Shown: piece by piece, positions 43,742 to 50,677 of the stretch
How positions within the stretch are numbered: position 1 is the stretch's first letter
Layout of the letters: each line of letters opens with the position of its first letter
Origin: Flavobacteriaceae bacterium
GTDB lineage: Bacteria > Bacteroidota > Bacteroidia > Flavobacteriales > Flavobacteriaceae
DNA length: 50,677 bases
Direction of reading: 5' to 3'
NCBI GenBank assembly: GCA_017851655.1
Contig: JAFMMH010000006.1
Coordinates: 1 to 50,677, forward strand
Program-made: the position numbers and the translations under genes
Notes under the pieces: generated by a model
The model's input: the letters and a program-made list of their open reading frames with translations, nothing else
Database searches by the model: none
What the model was told of the DNA's origin: nothing

Positions 43742-45281
43742 TATTGTAAAAGACCCCTTTGTTTTCAGAAATTTCTTGAGACTGTTTTGTTATAAGATAA
43801 GCGATACTTACCATATTACGGAGTTCACAAAGTCCATAAGTTAGCTTGTGACTATTGTAGATTTCGTTCACTTTTCTATAGATCGTATCAATCTTATTTT
43901 CTGCGATCTGAAGACCTTCATTGGTTTTGAATATTCCGACGTACTGTGTCATCAATTGTTGCAACTCTCCTCTGAGTAGCTGGATGGAGTCAATTTCTTT
44001 GCTATTTGAGTAAGAGTCACCATTCCACTCTGGGATTGAAGCATAAAAATCAGTATCAGGAAGTTTTTGTTTTAAGGCTATTTTTACATCTTGTGCAGCT
44101 CTAAATGAAAAAACTAAGGATTCTAAAAGAGAATTTGAAGCCAATCGGTTAGCGCCATGTAAACCTGTTGCACTACATTCTCCAATGGCGTAAAGTCCTT
44201 TTAGGCTTGACTCACTTGAAGAATTAACTTTAATACCTCCACAGAAATAATGCGCTGCTGGTACAACAGGAATAGGGTCTTCGGGGAGATTTATTCCAAT
44301 ACTTTTGCAAGTTTCTAAAATTGTAGGAAAATGACTTTTCCATTGTTTAAGTTCAATTTCAGAACCATCCAACCAAACGAAATCTTCTTTTTGTTTTTCC
44401 AATTCTAATTGAATCCCCCGAGCAACGATATCCCTGGGAGCTAATTCTGCTCTAGGATCATTTTTGAGCATAAAACGCTCTCCTTCAGAATTCAATAATT
44501 TCCCTCCAGCTCCTCTTACTGCTTCAGTAATTAAAAAAGTATGGTCGTTTATTTTAGGTTTGAGTGCCGTAGGGTGAAATTGTACATAAGGCAATCTTTC
44601 CATGTGAACACGAGCACGGTATGCTGCGCCAAGTCCATCTCCAGTCGCAATATCCGGATTGGTAGTATGGGAATATAAACTACCTGCACCACCTGTAGAG
44701 AGTATCGTTACTTTAGCAGTTATGGTGATAATTTTTTCCTCTTCCTGGGAAATTACATAGGCACCATAACAGCGATTTGCTTTTGCTTTTGAATGGTGAT
44801 CAGTTATTAAATCAACCAGAGTGTGCCGTTCAAGTAATTGGATGTTGGGGAATGTCTTGATTTTAGCAATCAAAGCTTCTTGAATCTTCAGCCCAGTTTG
44901 GTCCTTGTAATGCACAATCCGTTTTTCAGAATGTCCTGCCTCACGAGCAAGATCCAATTTCTGTTTTTTAGTGTCAAATTCTGTCCCCCATGAAATGAGC
45001 TCTTTTAAACGATAGTGTCCTTCCTCGACAACATACTTGACCACCTCAGGATCACATGCTCCGTCACCAGCAATAATAGTATCTTTAATATGCTTTTCGA
45101 ATGAATCTTTTTTAAAATTGGAAACTACTGCAATACCCCCTTGAGCATAACGAGTATTTCCCTCATTTAGGTCACTCTTAGATATGAGAACCATTGAAAT
45201 TTCAGGATTCTCCTCTGCTAAATGAATGGCAAAAGTCAATCCAGAAATACCTGTTCCAATTACGAGTATATCTTTGACCAT
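43728..45281 (-). CDS. nadB: L-aspartate oxidase
   Basis: FAD-dependent oxidase that makes iminoaspartate in NAD synthesis. The FAD motif is VIGTGISGLTFAIHLA at about 6-21. GNTRYAQGGIAVV is at about 42-54, and HPTALKP is near residue 245. The C-terminal fumarate-reductase-like helical domain ends with LCELRNMVSIAYL. 517 aa, complete. It starts 2 bases after nadA and overlaps nadC. Confidence 0.96.
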   Translation of the reverse strand: MVKDILVIGTGISGLTFAIHLAEENPEISMVLISKSDLNEGNTRYAQGGIAVVSNFKKDSFEKHIKDTIIAGDGACDPEVVKYVVEEGHYRLKELISWGTEFDTKKQKLDLAREAGHSEKRIVHYKDQTGLKIQEALIAKIKTFPNIQLLERHTLVDLITDHHSKAKANRCYGAYVISQEEEKIITITAKVTILSTGGAGSLYSHTTNPDIATGDGLGAAYRARVHMERLPYVQFHPTALKPKINDHTFLITEAVRGAGGKLLNSEGERFMLKNDPRAELAPRDIVARGIQLELEKQKEDFVWLDGSEIELKQWKSHFPTILETCKSIGINLPEDPIPVVPAAHYFCGGIKVNSSSESSLKGLYAIGECSATGLHGANRLASNSLLESLVFSFRAAQDVKIALKQKLPDTDFYASIPEWNGDSYSNSKEIDSIQLLRGELQQLMTQYVGIFKTNEGLQIAENKIDTIYRKVNEIYNSHKLTYGLCELRNMVSIAYLITKQSQEISENKGVFYNNDYA

Positions 45282-45283
45282 CT

Positions 45284-46279
45284 TTAACTCAGTTTAAGCA
45301 TTCGTTCTATTGGACGTCTTGCTTGTTCCATTAATTTTGAATCTAAAGTAATTTCTGGGAGTTCGTAAAGCATGCAATTGTATAGTTTTTCTAGCGTATT
45401 GAGTTTCATAAAAGCACATTCGCTGCAGGCGCAAGTATCGTCTTCTACAGGAGCAGGAATAAATGTTTTTTGAGGACAACGTTTTTGCATTTCATGGAGA
45501 ATCCCTGCTTCTGTTGCTACAATGTAAGAAGAAGATGCATCTTCTTGAACATATCGAAGTAATCCTGCTGTACTTCCTACATATTGAGCAATTTCTAAAA
45601 CAGGAGATTCACTTTCAGGATGCGCAATAAATTTTGCTTTGGGATATTGTTTTGCAAGTGCAACAATCTTTTCAAAAGAAAATGCTTCGTGAACAATGCA
45701 AGCACCATCCCATAAAATCATATCCCTTCCAGTTTCTTTGATTAAGTATCGCCCTAAGTTTTTGTCTGGGGCAAAAATAATTTCTTGATCTCTTGGGATA
45801 CTTTCTATGACTTTTACAGCATTACTAGAGGTGCATACGATATCACTTAGTGCTTTTATTTCGGCAGAACAATTGATGTAGGTTACTACAACTGCATTGG
45901 GATGCTGGGCTTTAAATTTAGCAAAATCATTTGGAGGGCAAGAGTCTGCAAGAGAGCACCCGGCTTTGAGATCAGGTAATAATACTTTTTTTGTAGGGTT
46001 TATAATTTTTGCAGTCTCAGCCATAAAATGAACACCAGCAAAAACAATAATATCAGCCTCTACCTTGGCTGCTTGTTGGGCTAAATAAAGACTATCTCCT
46101 AAATAATCTGCCAATTCCTGAATATCAGGTTCTTGGTAATAATGAGCAAGAAGCACAGCGTTTTTTTCCTTCTTCAGATGTTGAATAGCATCTGGAAGAT
46201 TCAAATTTTTGTCAATTGACGAAGAAACATATCCTAGGTTTTTAAGTTGGTTTTGGATTAGATCAATTTCTTTTTTCAT
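45284..46279 (-). CDS. nadA: Quinolinate synthase A
   Basis: Iron-sulfur enzyme that condenses iminoaspartate and dihydroxyacetone phosphate to quinolinate. The 331-aa chain has the NadA triplicated fold. Cys ligands are visible in [27 protein letters not shown] and a C-terminal [30 protein letters not shown] at about 46-63 and [13 protein letters not shown] at about 84-96 are family motifs. It lies 9 bases after truB and 2 bases before nadB. Confidence 0.96.
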   Translation of the reverse strand: MKKEIDLIQNQLKNLGYVSSSIDKNLNLPDAIQHLKKEKNAVLLAHYYQEPDIQELADYLGDSLYLAQQAAKVEADIIVFAGVHFMAETAKIINPTKKVLLPDLKAGCSLADSCPPNDFAKFKAQHPNAVVVTYINCSAEIKALSDIVCTSSNAVKVIESIPRDQEIIFAPDKNLGRYLIKETGRDMILWDGACIVHEAFSFEKIVALAKQYPKAKFIAHPESESPVLEIAQYVGSTAGLLRYVQEDASSSYIVATEAGILHEMQKRCPQKTFIPAPVEDDTCACSECAFMKLNTLEKLYNCMLYELPEITLDSKLMEQARRPIERMLKLS

Positions 46280-46288
46280 CTTAACTTT

Positions 46289-47023
46289 TTAATTAATTTT
46301 CAAGCTACTATTTTTAGATGAGTTCTCATCTAAAATACTATTCATATTAAAGGCTTTTTCTACAGAAAAATCACCAATTTTTGTTCTTCTAAGATTTGTT
46401 AAATGAGCCCCTGACTTGAGTGATTTTCCGAAGTCATACGCCAGACTCCTCACATAAGTTCCCTTACTACACTCTACTAAAAAATGTATCTCAGGAAGAT
46501 TCAGTTGAAGGACTTTAAATTTTGAAACAATTACATTTCTGGGTTTTATCTCAGGTTGTAGCCCATCTCTTGCGTATTCGTATAAACGCTTTCCGTTTTG
46601 CTTTAGGGCAGAAAATACAGGGGGATATTGTTCAATTTCTCCAATGAATTGTTTTAACGTTTGTTGAATTTGTTCCGATGTAATATGTTCAATTGGAAAG
46701 TGTTGGTCTATTTCAGTTTCTAAATCGTAAGAGGGTGTGGTTGCACCAAGAGTAAAAGTGCCTGTATATTCTTTGATTTGATTCTGATAGCTTTCTATAG
46801 ATTTGGTTTTTTTTCCGGTACAAATAATCAGCAATCCTGTAGCTAATGGATCTAAAGTACCTGCATGCCCAACCTTTAATTTTTTTAGTCCGGTTTGGTT
46901 TTTTAGGTGCCACCGAATCTTGTTTACTACTTGAAAAGAAGTCCACCCCAGAGGTTTGTCGATGAGGAAAAATTGCCCTTCAACTATAGATTCAGTGCTA
47001 AATGTTTGCTTAAAGAAGTCCAT
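46289..47023 (-). CDS. truB: tRNA pseudouridine(55) synthase
   Basis: Makes pseudouridine 55 in the T loop of tRNAs. Catalytic Asp58 is in VGHAGTLDPLATG. The leading LIDKPLGWTSFQVVNKIR, the GKRLYEYARDG stretch and KGTYVRSLAYDFGK are family motifs. 244 aa, lacking the C-terminal PUA domain seen in E. coli, as is normal for this phylum. The start overlaps uppP by 14 bases. Confidence 0.96.
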   Translation of the reverse strand: MDFFKQTFSTESIVEGQFFLIDKPLGWTSFQVVNKIRWHLKNQTGLKKLKVGHAGTLDPLATGLLIICTGKKTKSIESYQNQIKEYTGTFTLGATTPSYDLETEIDQHFPIEHITSEQIQQTLKQFIGEIEQYPPVFSALKQNGKRLYEYARDGLQPEIKPRNVIVSKFKVLQLNLPEIHFLVECSKGTYVRSLAYDFGKSLKSGAHLTNLRRTKIGDFSVEKAFNMNSILDENSSKNSSLKIN

Positions 47024-47801
47024 ACATCAAGGTTATTCCGCCCACTAGAAAACAATATATACTGAAATAAATGAGTTGACTATTTTTAACTAAACTAATC
47101 ATCCATTGACAAGCAAATACACCCGTAACAAAGGAAGCGAAAAAACCAACCAGTAGAGGGAATAGATTCAGTTGTTGGGGGATTCCTTCAAAATCGAGTA
47201 GTGATTTTGCGATACTTCCAAAAATAAGAGGGAGAACCATTAAAAAAGAAAAGCGTGCTGCTTTTTCACGATCAATTCCTAAAATTACGGCAGTGGCAAT
47301 TGTTGATCCACTTCGAGAAATACCAGGCAGAATGGCGATGGCCTGGACTATTCCCAAATAAAGTGCTTTTTGAGTGGAAACAACTCCAGAGGCTTTGGGA
47401 GCTTTTTCTCCCCAAAACAGAATTATTCCTGTGAGTAAAAGCATAGCACCTACCAGAAGTAAATTTTGATCAAATAAAATGGCAATTTGTTTTTCTAAAA
47501 ACAATCCTACCAGCACAGCAGGAACCATCGATATTATAATTTTAAGTGCAAAAGTGTGGTTTTCATTTTTTTTAGAGGCAAACAAGCCTTTTATCAAGCT
47601 CAGAATGTCTTTGCGAAAAACAAGTATTGTGCTGAGCGCAGTACCTACATGGAGTGCAATAGTAATAAACAAGCTTTCCTGACCAATTGTATTTGACCCA
47701 AATAGTGCTTTTCCTATTTCGAGATGTCCACTTGATGAGATAGGTAAAAACTCTGTTAGTCCTTGAATAATTCCTAAAACGAGAGCTTCAATGGTATTCA
47801 T
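47010..47801 (-). CDS. uppP: Undecaprenyl-diphosphatase
   Basis: Integral membrane BacA/UppP enzyme recycling undecaprenyl diphosphate for peptidoglycan and O-antigen synthesis. About eight TM helices. The two family motifs are GIIQGLTEFLPISSSGHLEIG at about 12-32 and LPGISRSGSTIA near residue 157. 263 aa. It overlaps the DUF3098 gene by 4 bases and truB by 14 bases, consistent with one operon. Confidence 0.96.
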   Translation of the reverse strand: MNTIEALVLGIIQGLTEFLPISSSGHLEIGKALFGSNTIGQESLFITIALHVGTALSTILVFRKDILSLIKGLFASKKNENHTFALKIIISMVPAVLVGLFLEKQIAILFDQNLLLVGAMLLLTGIILFWGEKAPKASGVVSTQKALYLGIVQAIAILPGISRSGSTIATAVILGIDREKAARFSFLMVLPLIFGSIAKSLLDFEGIPQQLNLFPLLVGFFASFVTGVFACQWMISLVKNSQLIYFSIYCFLVGGITLMYGLL

Positions 47802-48043
47802 TTATTTTGCTTTTCATTCGTAAGGATTGAATACATTGCAATTCCGAATCCGATCAGAACTAAAGTGGGTGCTAAACGAATACGGCGAAAATTAAAGATT
47901 TCTTCATTAAAGTAATTTGGGTCATCACTTCCTCCGCCTGTCATCAAAATAAAACCGAGTGCAATAACAAAAAAGGCAAGAAATAAAAAACGATAATTTC
48001 GTTTTCCGAACAAGAATTTTTTATTGGGAGACTTTTGAATCAT
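47798..48043 (-). CDS. DUF3098 small membrane protein
   Basis: An 81-aa two-TM protein: about 19-36 (YRFLFLAFFVIALGFILM) and 57-74. The middle carries GGGSDDPNYFNEEIFNFRRIRLAPTL, the conserved DUF3098 stretch, limited to Bacteroidota. It lies 10 bases after ftsX and overlaps uppP by 4 bases, an order typical of the phylum. Function unknown; envelope or division related by context. Confidence 0.92.
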   Translation of the reverse strand: MIQKSPNKKFLFGKRNYRFLFLAFFVIALGFILMTGGGSDDPNYFNEEIFNFRRIRLAPTLVLIGFGIAMYSILTNEKQNK

Positions 48044-48053
48044 AATGGTGATT

Positions 48054-48932
48054 TTAGTAAATAGCGTCAGATTTTAGGTTGAGGTAGCGTTGGGTAGCAA
48101 AAAAAGTACTTAAGCCAGTAATTCCGATTCCTAAAACTAGAACACCACCAAAAACAATTCCTAGTTCAAGGGGTTGGTCTAACATTTTAAGCTCAGGAAA
48201 ACGCTGATTTATTTTTATAAACACAATAGCTAAACCACTTATGGCAAAGAGTGAGCTCAATATTCCCAAACGCATATGAGTCCAGATGAAAGGTCTGCGA
48301 ATAAATGATTTTGTTGCACCTACCAGTTGCATGGTTTTGATAATAAATCGTTTGGAATAAATAGAAAGTCTTATCGAGCTATTGATAAGTAATAATGCAA
48401 TTCCAATAAAAAGTATCGTTGTGATTAAAAGGACATAGGAAATACGAAGAATATTTTCATCTAGAAGAGTTACAAGAGGTTGGTCATAAACAACTTCATC
48501 TATAAAATCTGCAGTTTCTAGTTCTCGTTTAGTTTGTGTCAGACTTAGTGTGTTTACATATGCAGCATTAAAATAAATATCAACAGCATTAAGCAGAGGA
48601 TTATAACCTAAAAATTCTAAAAAGTCTTCTCCGATATCTCTTGCGTATTGAGCTGCAGCTTCTTCTTTAGAAATGTAGTTTACTTTTTTGGTGGCTGGAT
48701 CCAATTGGATCTTTTTTTGCAATTGTGTAATTTCTATATCTTTTGCACTATCCTTCAAGTAAACTGTCATTACAATTTGTTCTTTGAAGTACGAAGCCAC
48801 ATTTCGGGTATTCAATAAAAATAATCCTAATACACCAACAAAAAACAAGACTAGGCTGATGCTGACAACCACAGAAAGGTATCCGGTTAAGACCCTTCTT
48901 TTTTGAAATTTATCATGAAAGCTTTTGGACAC
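48054..48932 (-). CDS. ftsX: Cell division permease FtsX
   Basis: FtsX, the membrane partner of FtsE, which regulates peptidoglycan hydrolases at the division site. Four TM segments: about 20-42, 165-190, 218-240 and 258-280. The periplasmic domain (about 45-160) contains YISKEEAAAQYARDIGEDF. The large C-terminal permease domain has RFIIKTMQLVGATKSFIRRPF, typical of the family. 292 aa. It is first of the ftsX-DUF3098-uppP-truB-nad unit and divergent from leuS. Confidence 0.93.
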   Translation of the reverse strand: MSKSFHDKFQKRRVLTGYLSVVVSISLVLFFVGVLGLFLLNTRNVASYFKEQIVMTVYLKDSAKDIEITQLQKKIQLDPATKKVNYISKEEAAAQYARDIGEDFLEFLGYNPLLNAVDIYFNAAYVNTLSLTQTKRELETADFIDEVVYDQPLVTLLDENILRISYVLLITTILFIGIALLLINSSIRLSIYSKRFIIKTMQLVGATKSFIRRPFIWTHMRLGILSSLFAISGLAIVFIKINQRFPELKMLDQPLELGIVFGGVLVLGIGITGLSTFFATQRYLNLKSDAIY

Positions 48933-49001
48933 AGTTAATCTTTCTGTAAAAATAGGAAAGAATTAGAAGATGGCAACTCAGATAAATTATTCTTTTCCCT
49001 T

Positions 49002-49031
49002 TTTGCCATTCAATCAATAAGCGTATTTTTG
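49002..49031 (+). promoter_or_regulatory. leuS promoter (TTTG-N18-TATTTTTG)
   Basis: TTTG at 49002-49005 and TATTTTTG at 49024-49031, 18 bases apart, match both elements of the Bacteroidota housekeeping promoter. The expected start would be about 49038, giving a leader of about 25 bases to the GTG at 49063. This is the best complete promoter match in the window. Confidence 0.6.
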
Positions 49032-49062
49032 TGGCTTTCTTCATCATCCAATACCAAAAAAA

Positions 49063-50677
49063 GTGGGATACGACTTCAAAACTATTGAAAACAAATGGCA
49101 AGCTTATTGGGCTAAAAACCAAACTTTTAAAGCAAGCAATAATTCAGAAAAACCAAAATTCTATATTTTGGATATGTTTCCTTATCCCTCGGGAGCTGGT
49201 TTGCACGTTGGACATCCTCTAGGGTATATCGCCAGTGATATTTATGCACGTTATAAAAGGCATAAAGGTTTTAATGTACTACATCCTCAAGGATACGATT
49301 CTTTTGGATTACCAGCAGAACAGTATGCAATTCAAACTGGACAACATCCAGCAAAGACTACCCAAGAAAATATCAAACGTTATCGTAAGCAATTGGATCA
49401 AATGGGTTTTTCCTTTGATTGGAGTAGGGAAGTACGTACCTCAGAAGCTGATTTTTACAAATGGACTCAGTGGATTTTTCTACTTTTATTTGATCATTAT
49501 TATTGTAAAGAAACCGATAAAGCACAGCCCATATCATCACTTATTTCTCTATTTGAAAAGGAAGGAAATCGTTCAGTGAATGCAGTTTGTGATAGTTCTG
49601 TAGCCTCTTTTTCAGCAAAAGAATGGGGAAGTATGTCCGATCAAGAAATGCAGGAAATTCTATTGTCGTATCGCTTGGCATATTTATCTGAAACAGAAGT
49701 AAACTGGTGTTCGGAACTAGGAACTGTTTTGGCAAATGACGAAATCATTAATGGGGTTTCTGAACGAGGGGGATATCCTGTAACTAAGAAAAAAATGAAG
49801 CAGTGGAGTATGCGTATAGGTGCGTATGCTGAACGTTTACTTCAAGGTTTGAATCAGATAGATTGGCCAGAATCTTTGAAAGAAATGCAGAGAAATTGGA
49901 TTGGAAAGTCTATTGGAGCCAAGGTGTTTTTTCAAATCGAAGGGTACGATAAAAAAATTGAAGTGTTCACTACCAGACCCGACACTATTTTTGGAGTGAC
50001 TTTTATGACACTTGCTCCTGAATTAGATTTGGTTCAAGAAATTACACAACCGGCTCAAAAAGAGGCTGTAGAGGCATACATTGAAGAAACACAAAAGCGC
50101 ACTCAGCGTGAACGAATGGCTGACGTGAAGAACTGTACAGGAGTGTTTACAGGAAGCTATGTTTTACATCCCTTTACTAAAGAACGAATTCCGATTTGGA
50201 TAGGAGATTATGTCTTAGCAGATTATGGTACAGGTGCTGTTATGGCTGTACCTTGTGGTGATCAACGTGATTATGATTTTGCTAAAGAGTTTGATCTACC
50301 CATTAAGAATATTTTTAAAGGAGTCTCGATTGAAACCGAAGCTTTTGAAGACAAAGGGGCAAGCATTATAGATAACTCTGATTTTTTAACAGGACTCCAT
50401 TACAAAGAGGCGATGCATACTGTTATAAATGCTATGGAAGAACAGGGTTGCGGAGAAGGGACTATAAATTACAGACTTCGAGATGCAATTTTTAGCAGAC
50501 AGCGTTATTGGGGAGAACCGATTCCAATGTATTATAAGGATAAGTTGCCTCAGCCACTTCAGTTAAAGCATTTGCCATTGGAACTTCCTGAGGTAGAAAA
50601 ATATTTACCTACACCAGAAGGGGCACCACCATTGGGTAATGCTCAAACTTGGGCATGGGATACTGAAAAAGAGGAGG
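49063..50677 (+). CDS. leuS: Leucyl-tRNA synthetase, 5' part (runs off the window)
   Basis: Class I synthetase charging tRNA-Leu. No ATG fits the N-terminus: an in-frame TAA lies at 49018-49020, and GTG at 49063 gives MGYDFKTIENKWQAYW, the conserved start. The HIGH motif is LHVGHP (His48, His51). YDSFGLPAEQYAIQTG follows near 77-92. From about residue 270 the CP1 editing domain begins, with TGAVMAVPCGDQRDYDFA near residue 388. I read the frame by eye as open for 538 codons, to the window end. The KMSKS loop and anticodon domain lie beyond the window. Confidence 0.95.
   Translation, partial: MGYDFKTIENKWQAYWAKNQTFKASNNSEKPKFYILDMFPYPSGAGLHVGHPLGYIASDIYARYKRHKGFNVLHPQGYDSFGLPAEQYAIQTGQHPAKTTQENIKRYRKQLDQMGFSFDWSREVRTSEADFYKWTQWIFLLLFDHYYCKETDKAQPISSLISLFEKEGNRSVNAVCDSSVASFSAKEWGSMSDQEMQEILLSYRLAYLSETEVNWCSELGTVLANDEIINGVSERGGYPVTKKKMKQWSMRIGAYAERLLQGLNQIDWPESLKEMQRNWIGKSIGAKVFFQIEGYDKKIEVFTTRPDTIFGVTFMTLAPELDLVQEITQPAQKEAVEAYIEETQKRTQRERMADVKNCTGVFTGSYVLHPFTKERIPIWIGDYVLADYGTGAVMAVPCGDQRDYDFAKEFDLPIKNIFKGVSIETEAFEDKGASIIDNSDFLTGLHYKEAMHTVINAMEEQGCGEGTINYRLRDAIFSRQRYWGEPIPMYYKDKLPQPLQLKHLPLELPEVEKYLPTPEGAPPLGNAQTWAWDTEKEE

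Noticed and set aside
49235-49579. 114-aa ORF inside leuS, and the impression that leuS is broken
   Set aside because: Read by eye from GTG 49063, I found no stop codon in the leuS frame before the window end. The short ORFs are out-of-frame shadows, and leuS only looks absent because it starts with GTG and runs off the end.
1-50677. Mobile elements, CRISPR arrays, toxin-antitoxin or defence islands
   Set aside because: I looked for transposases, integrases, direct-repeat arrays and typical defence domains on both strands and saw none.

Overview
The window looks like a chromosomal segment of a marine-type flavobacterium (Bacteroidota). Coding is AT-rich, lipoprotein signal peptides are frequent, and several starts are preceded by the Bacteroidota promoter element TAnnTTTG rather than a sigma-70 -10 box. 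The gene order ftsX-DUF3098-uppP-truB with divergent leuS, and the exbB-x-exbD-exbD cluster, are typical of the phylum. No insertion sequence, phage gene, CRISPR array or rRNA was seen.

Region 1 (1 to about 12,960) is a scavenging region of mostly exported enzymes. It holds a GH51 arabinofuranosidase, a Tat-exported Gfo/Idh/MocA oxidoreductase paired with a lipoprotein TIM-barrel isomerase, a HAD phosphatase/mutase, a CotH-kinase lipoprotein, a CE1-like esterase, an exported M20 amidohydrolase, an EEP-fold hydrolase, a DUF2911 protein, an SGNH esterase and a GH33 sialidase. Region 2 (13,083 to about 20,018) is a tight operon: GH29 fucosidase, DUF5009 membrane protein, sulfatase, second GH29 fucosidase with a C-terminal discoidin-like domain, second sulfatase. 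It has the logic of removing sulfate and fucose from a sulfated fucose-containing glycan. No SusC/SusD pair or sensor is inside the window, so this is either an isolated cassette or the edge of a larger locus.

Region 3 (about 20,015 to 25,194) starts with three very small proteins, then a divergent SCP2 protein facing a fadN-fadA-tetR fatty-acid beta-oxidation operon. A 25-bp near-perfect palindrome lies between the divergent starts and is the likely operator of the TetR protein. Region 4 (25,207 to 27,239) is an umuC-umuD-lipoprotein operon with the first two genes in the reverse of the usual order.

Region 5 (27,424 to the end) is housekeeping: sucA-sucB, a retropepsin-like protein, a TatD nuclease, tRNA-Ser(GGA), the ExbB/ExbD proton-channel operon ending in a strong terminator, an outer-membrane barrel protein, rpoN, asnS, an RND exporter, frr, pyrH, nadC-nadB-nadA, truB, uppP, a DUF3098 gene, ftsX, and the 5' part of leuS, which runs off the window. 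leuS begins with GTG and has the best promoter match in the window.

I do not see a convincing wholly new system. The best leads are the fucosidase/sulfatase operon with its embedded HGSNAT/YeiB-like membrane protein, the SCP2/fad operator, the small-protein cluster, and the rearranged umuCD operon with a trailing Cys-rich lipoprotein.
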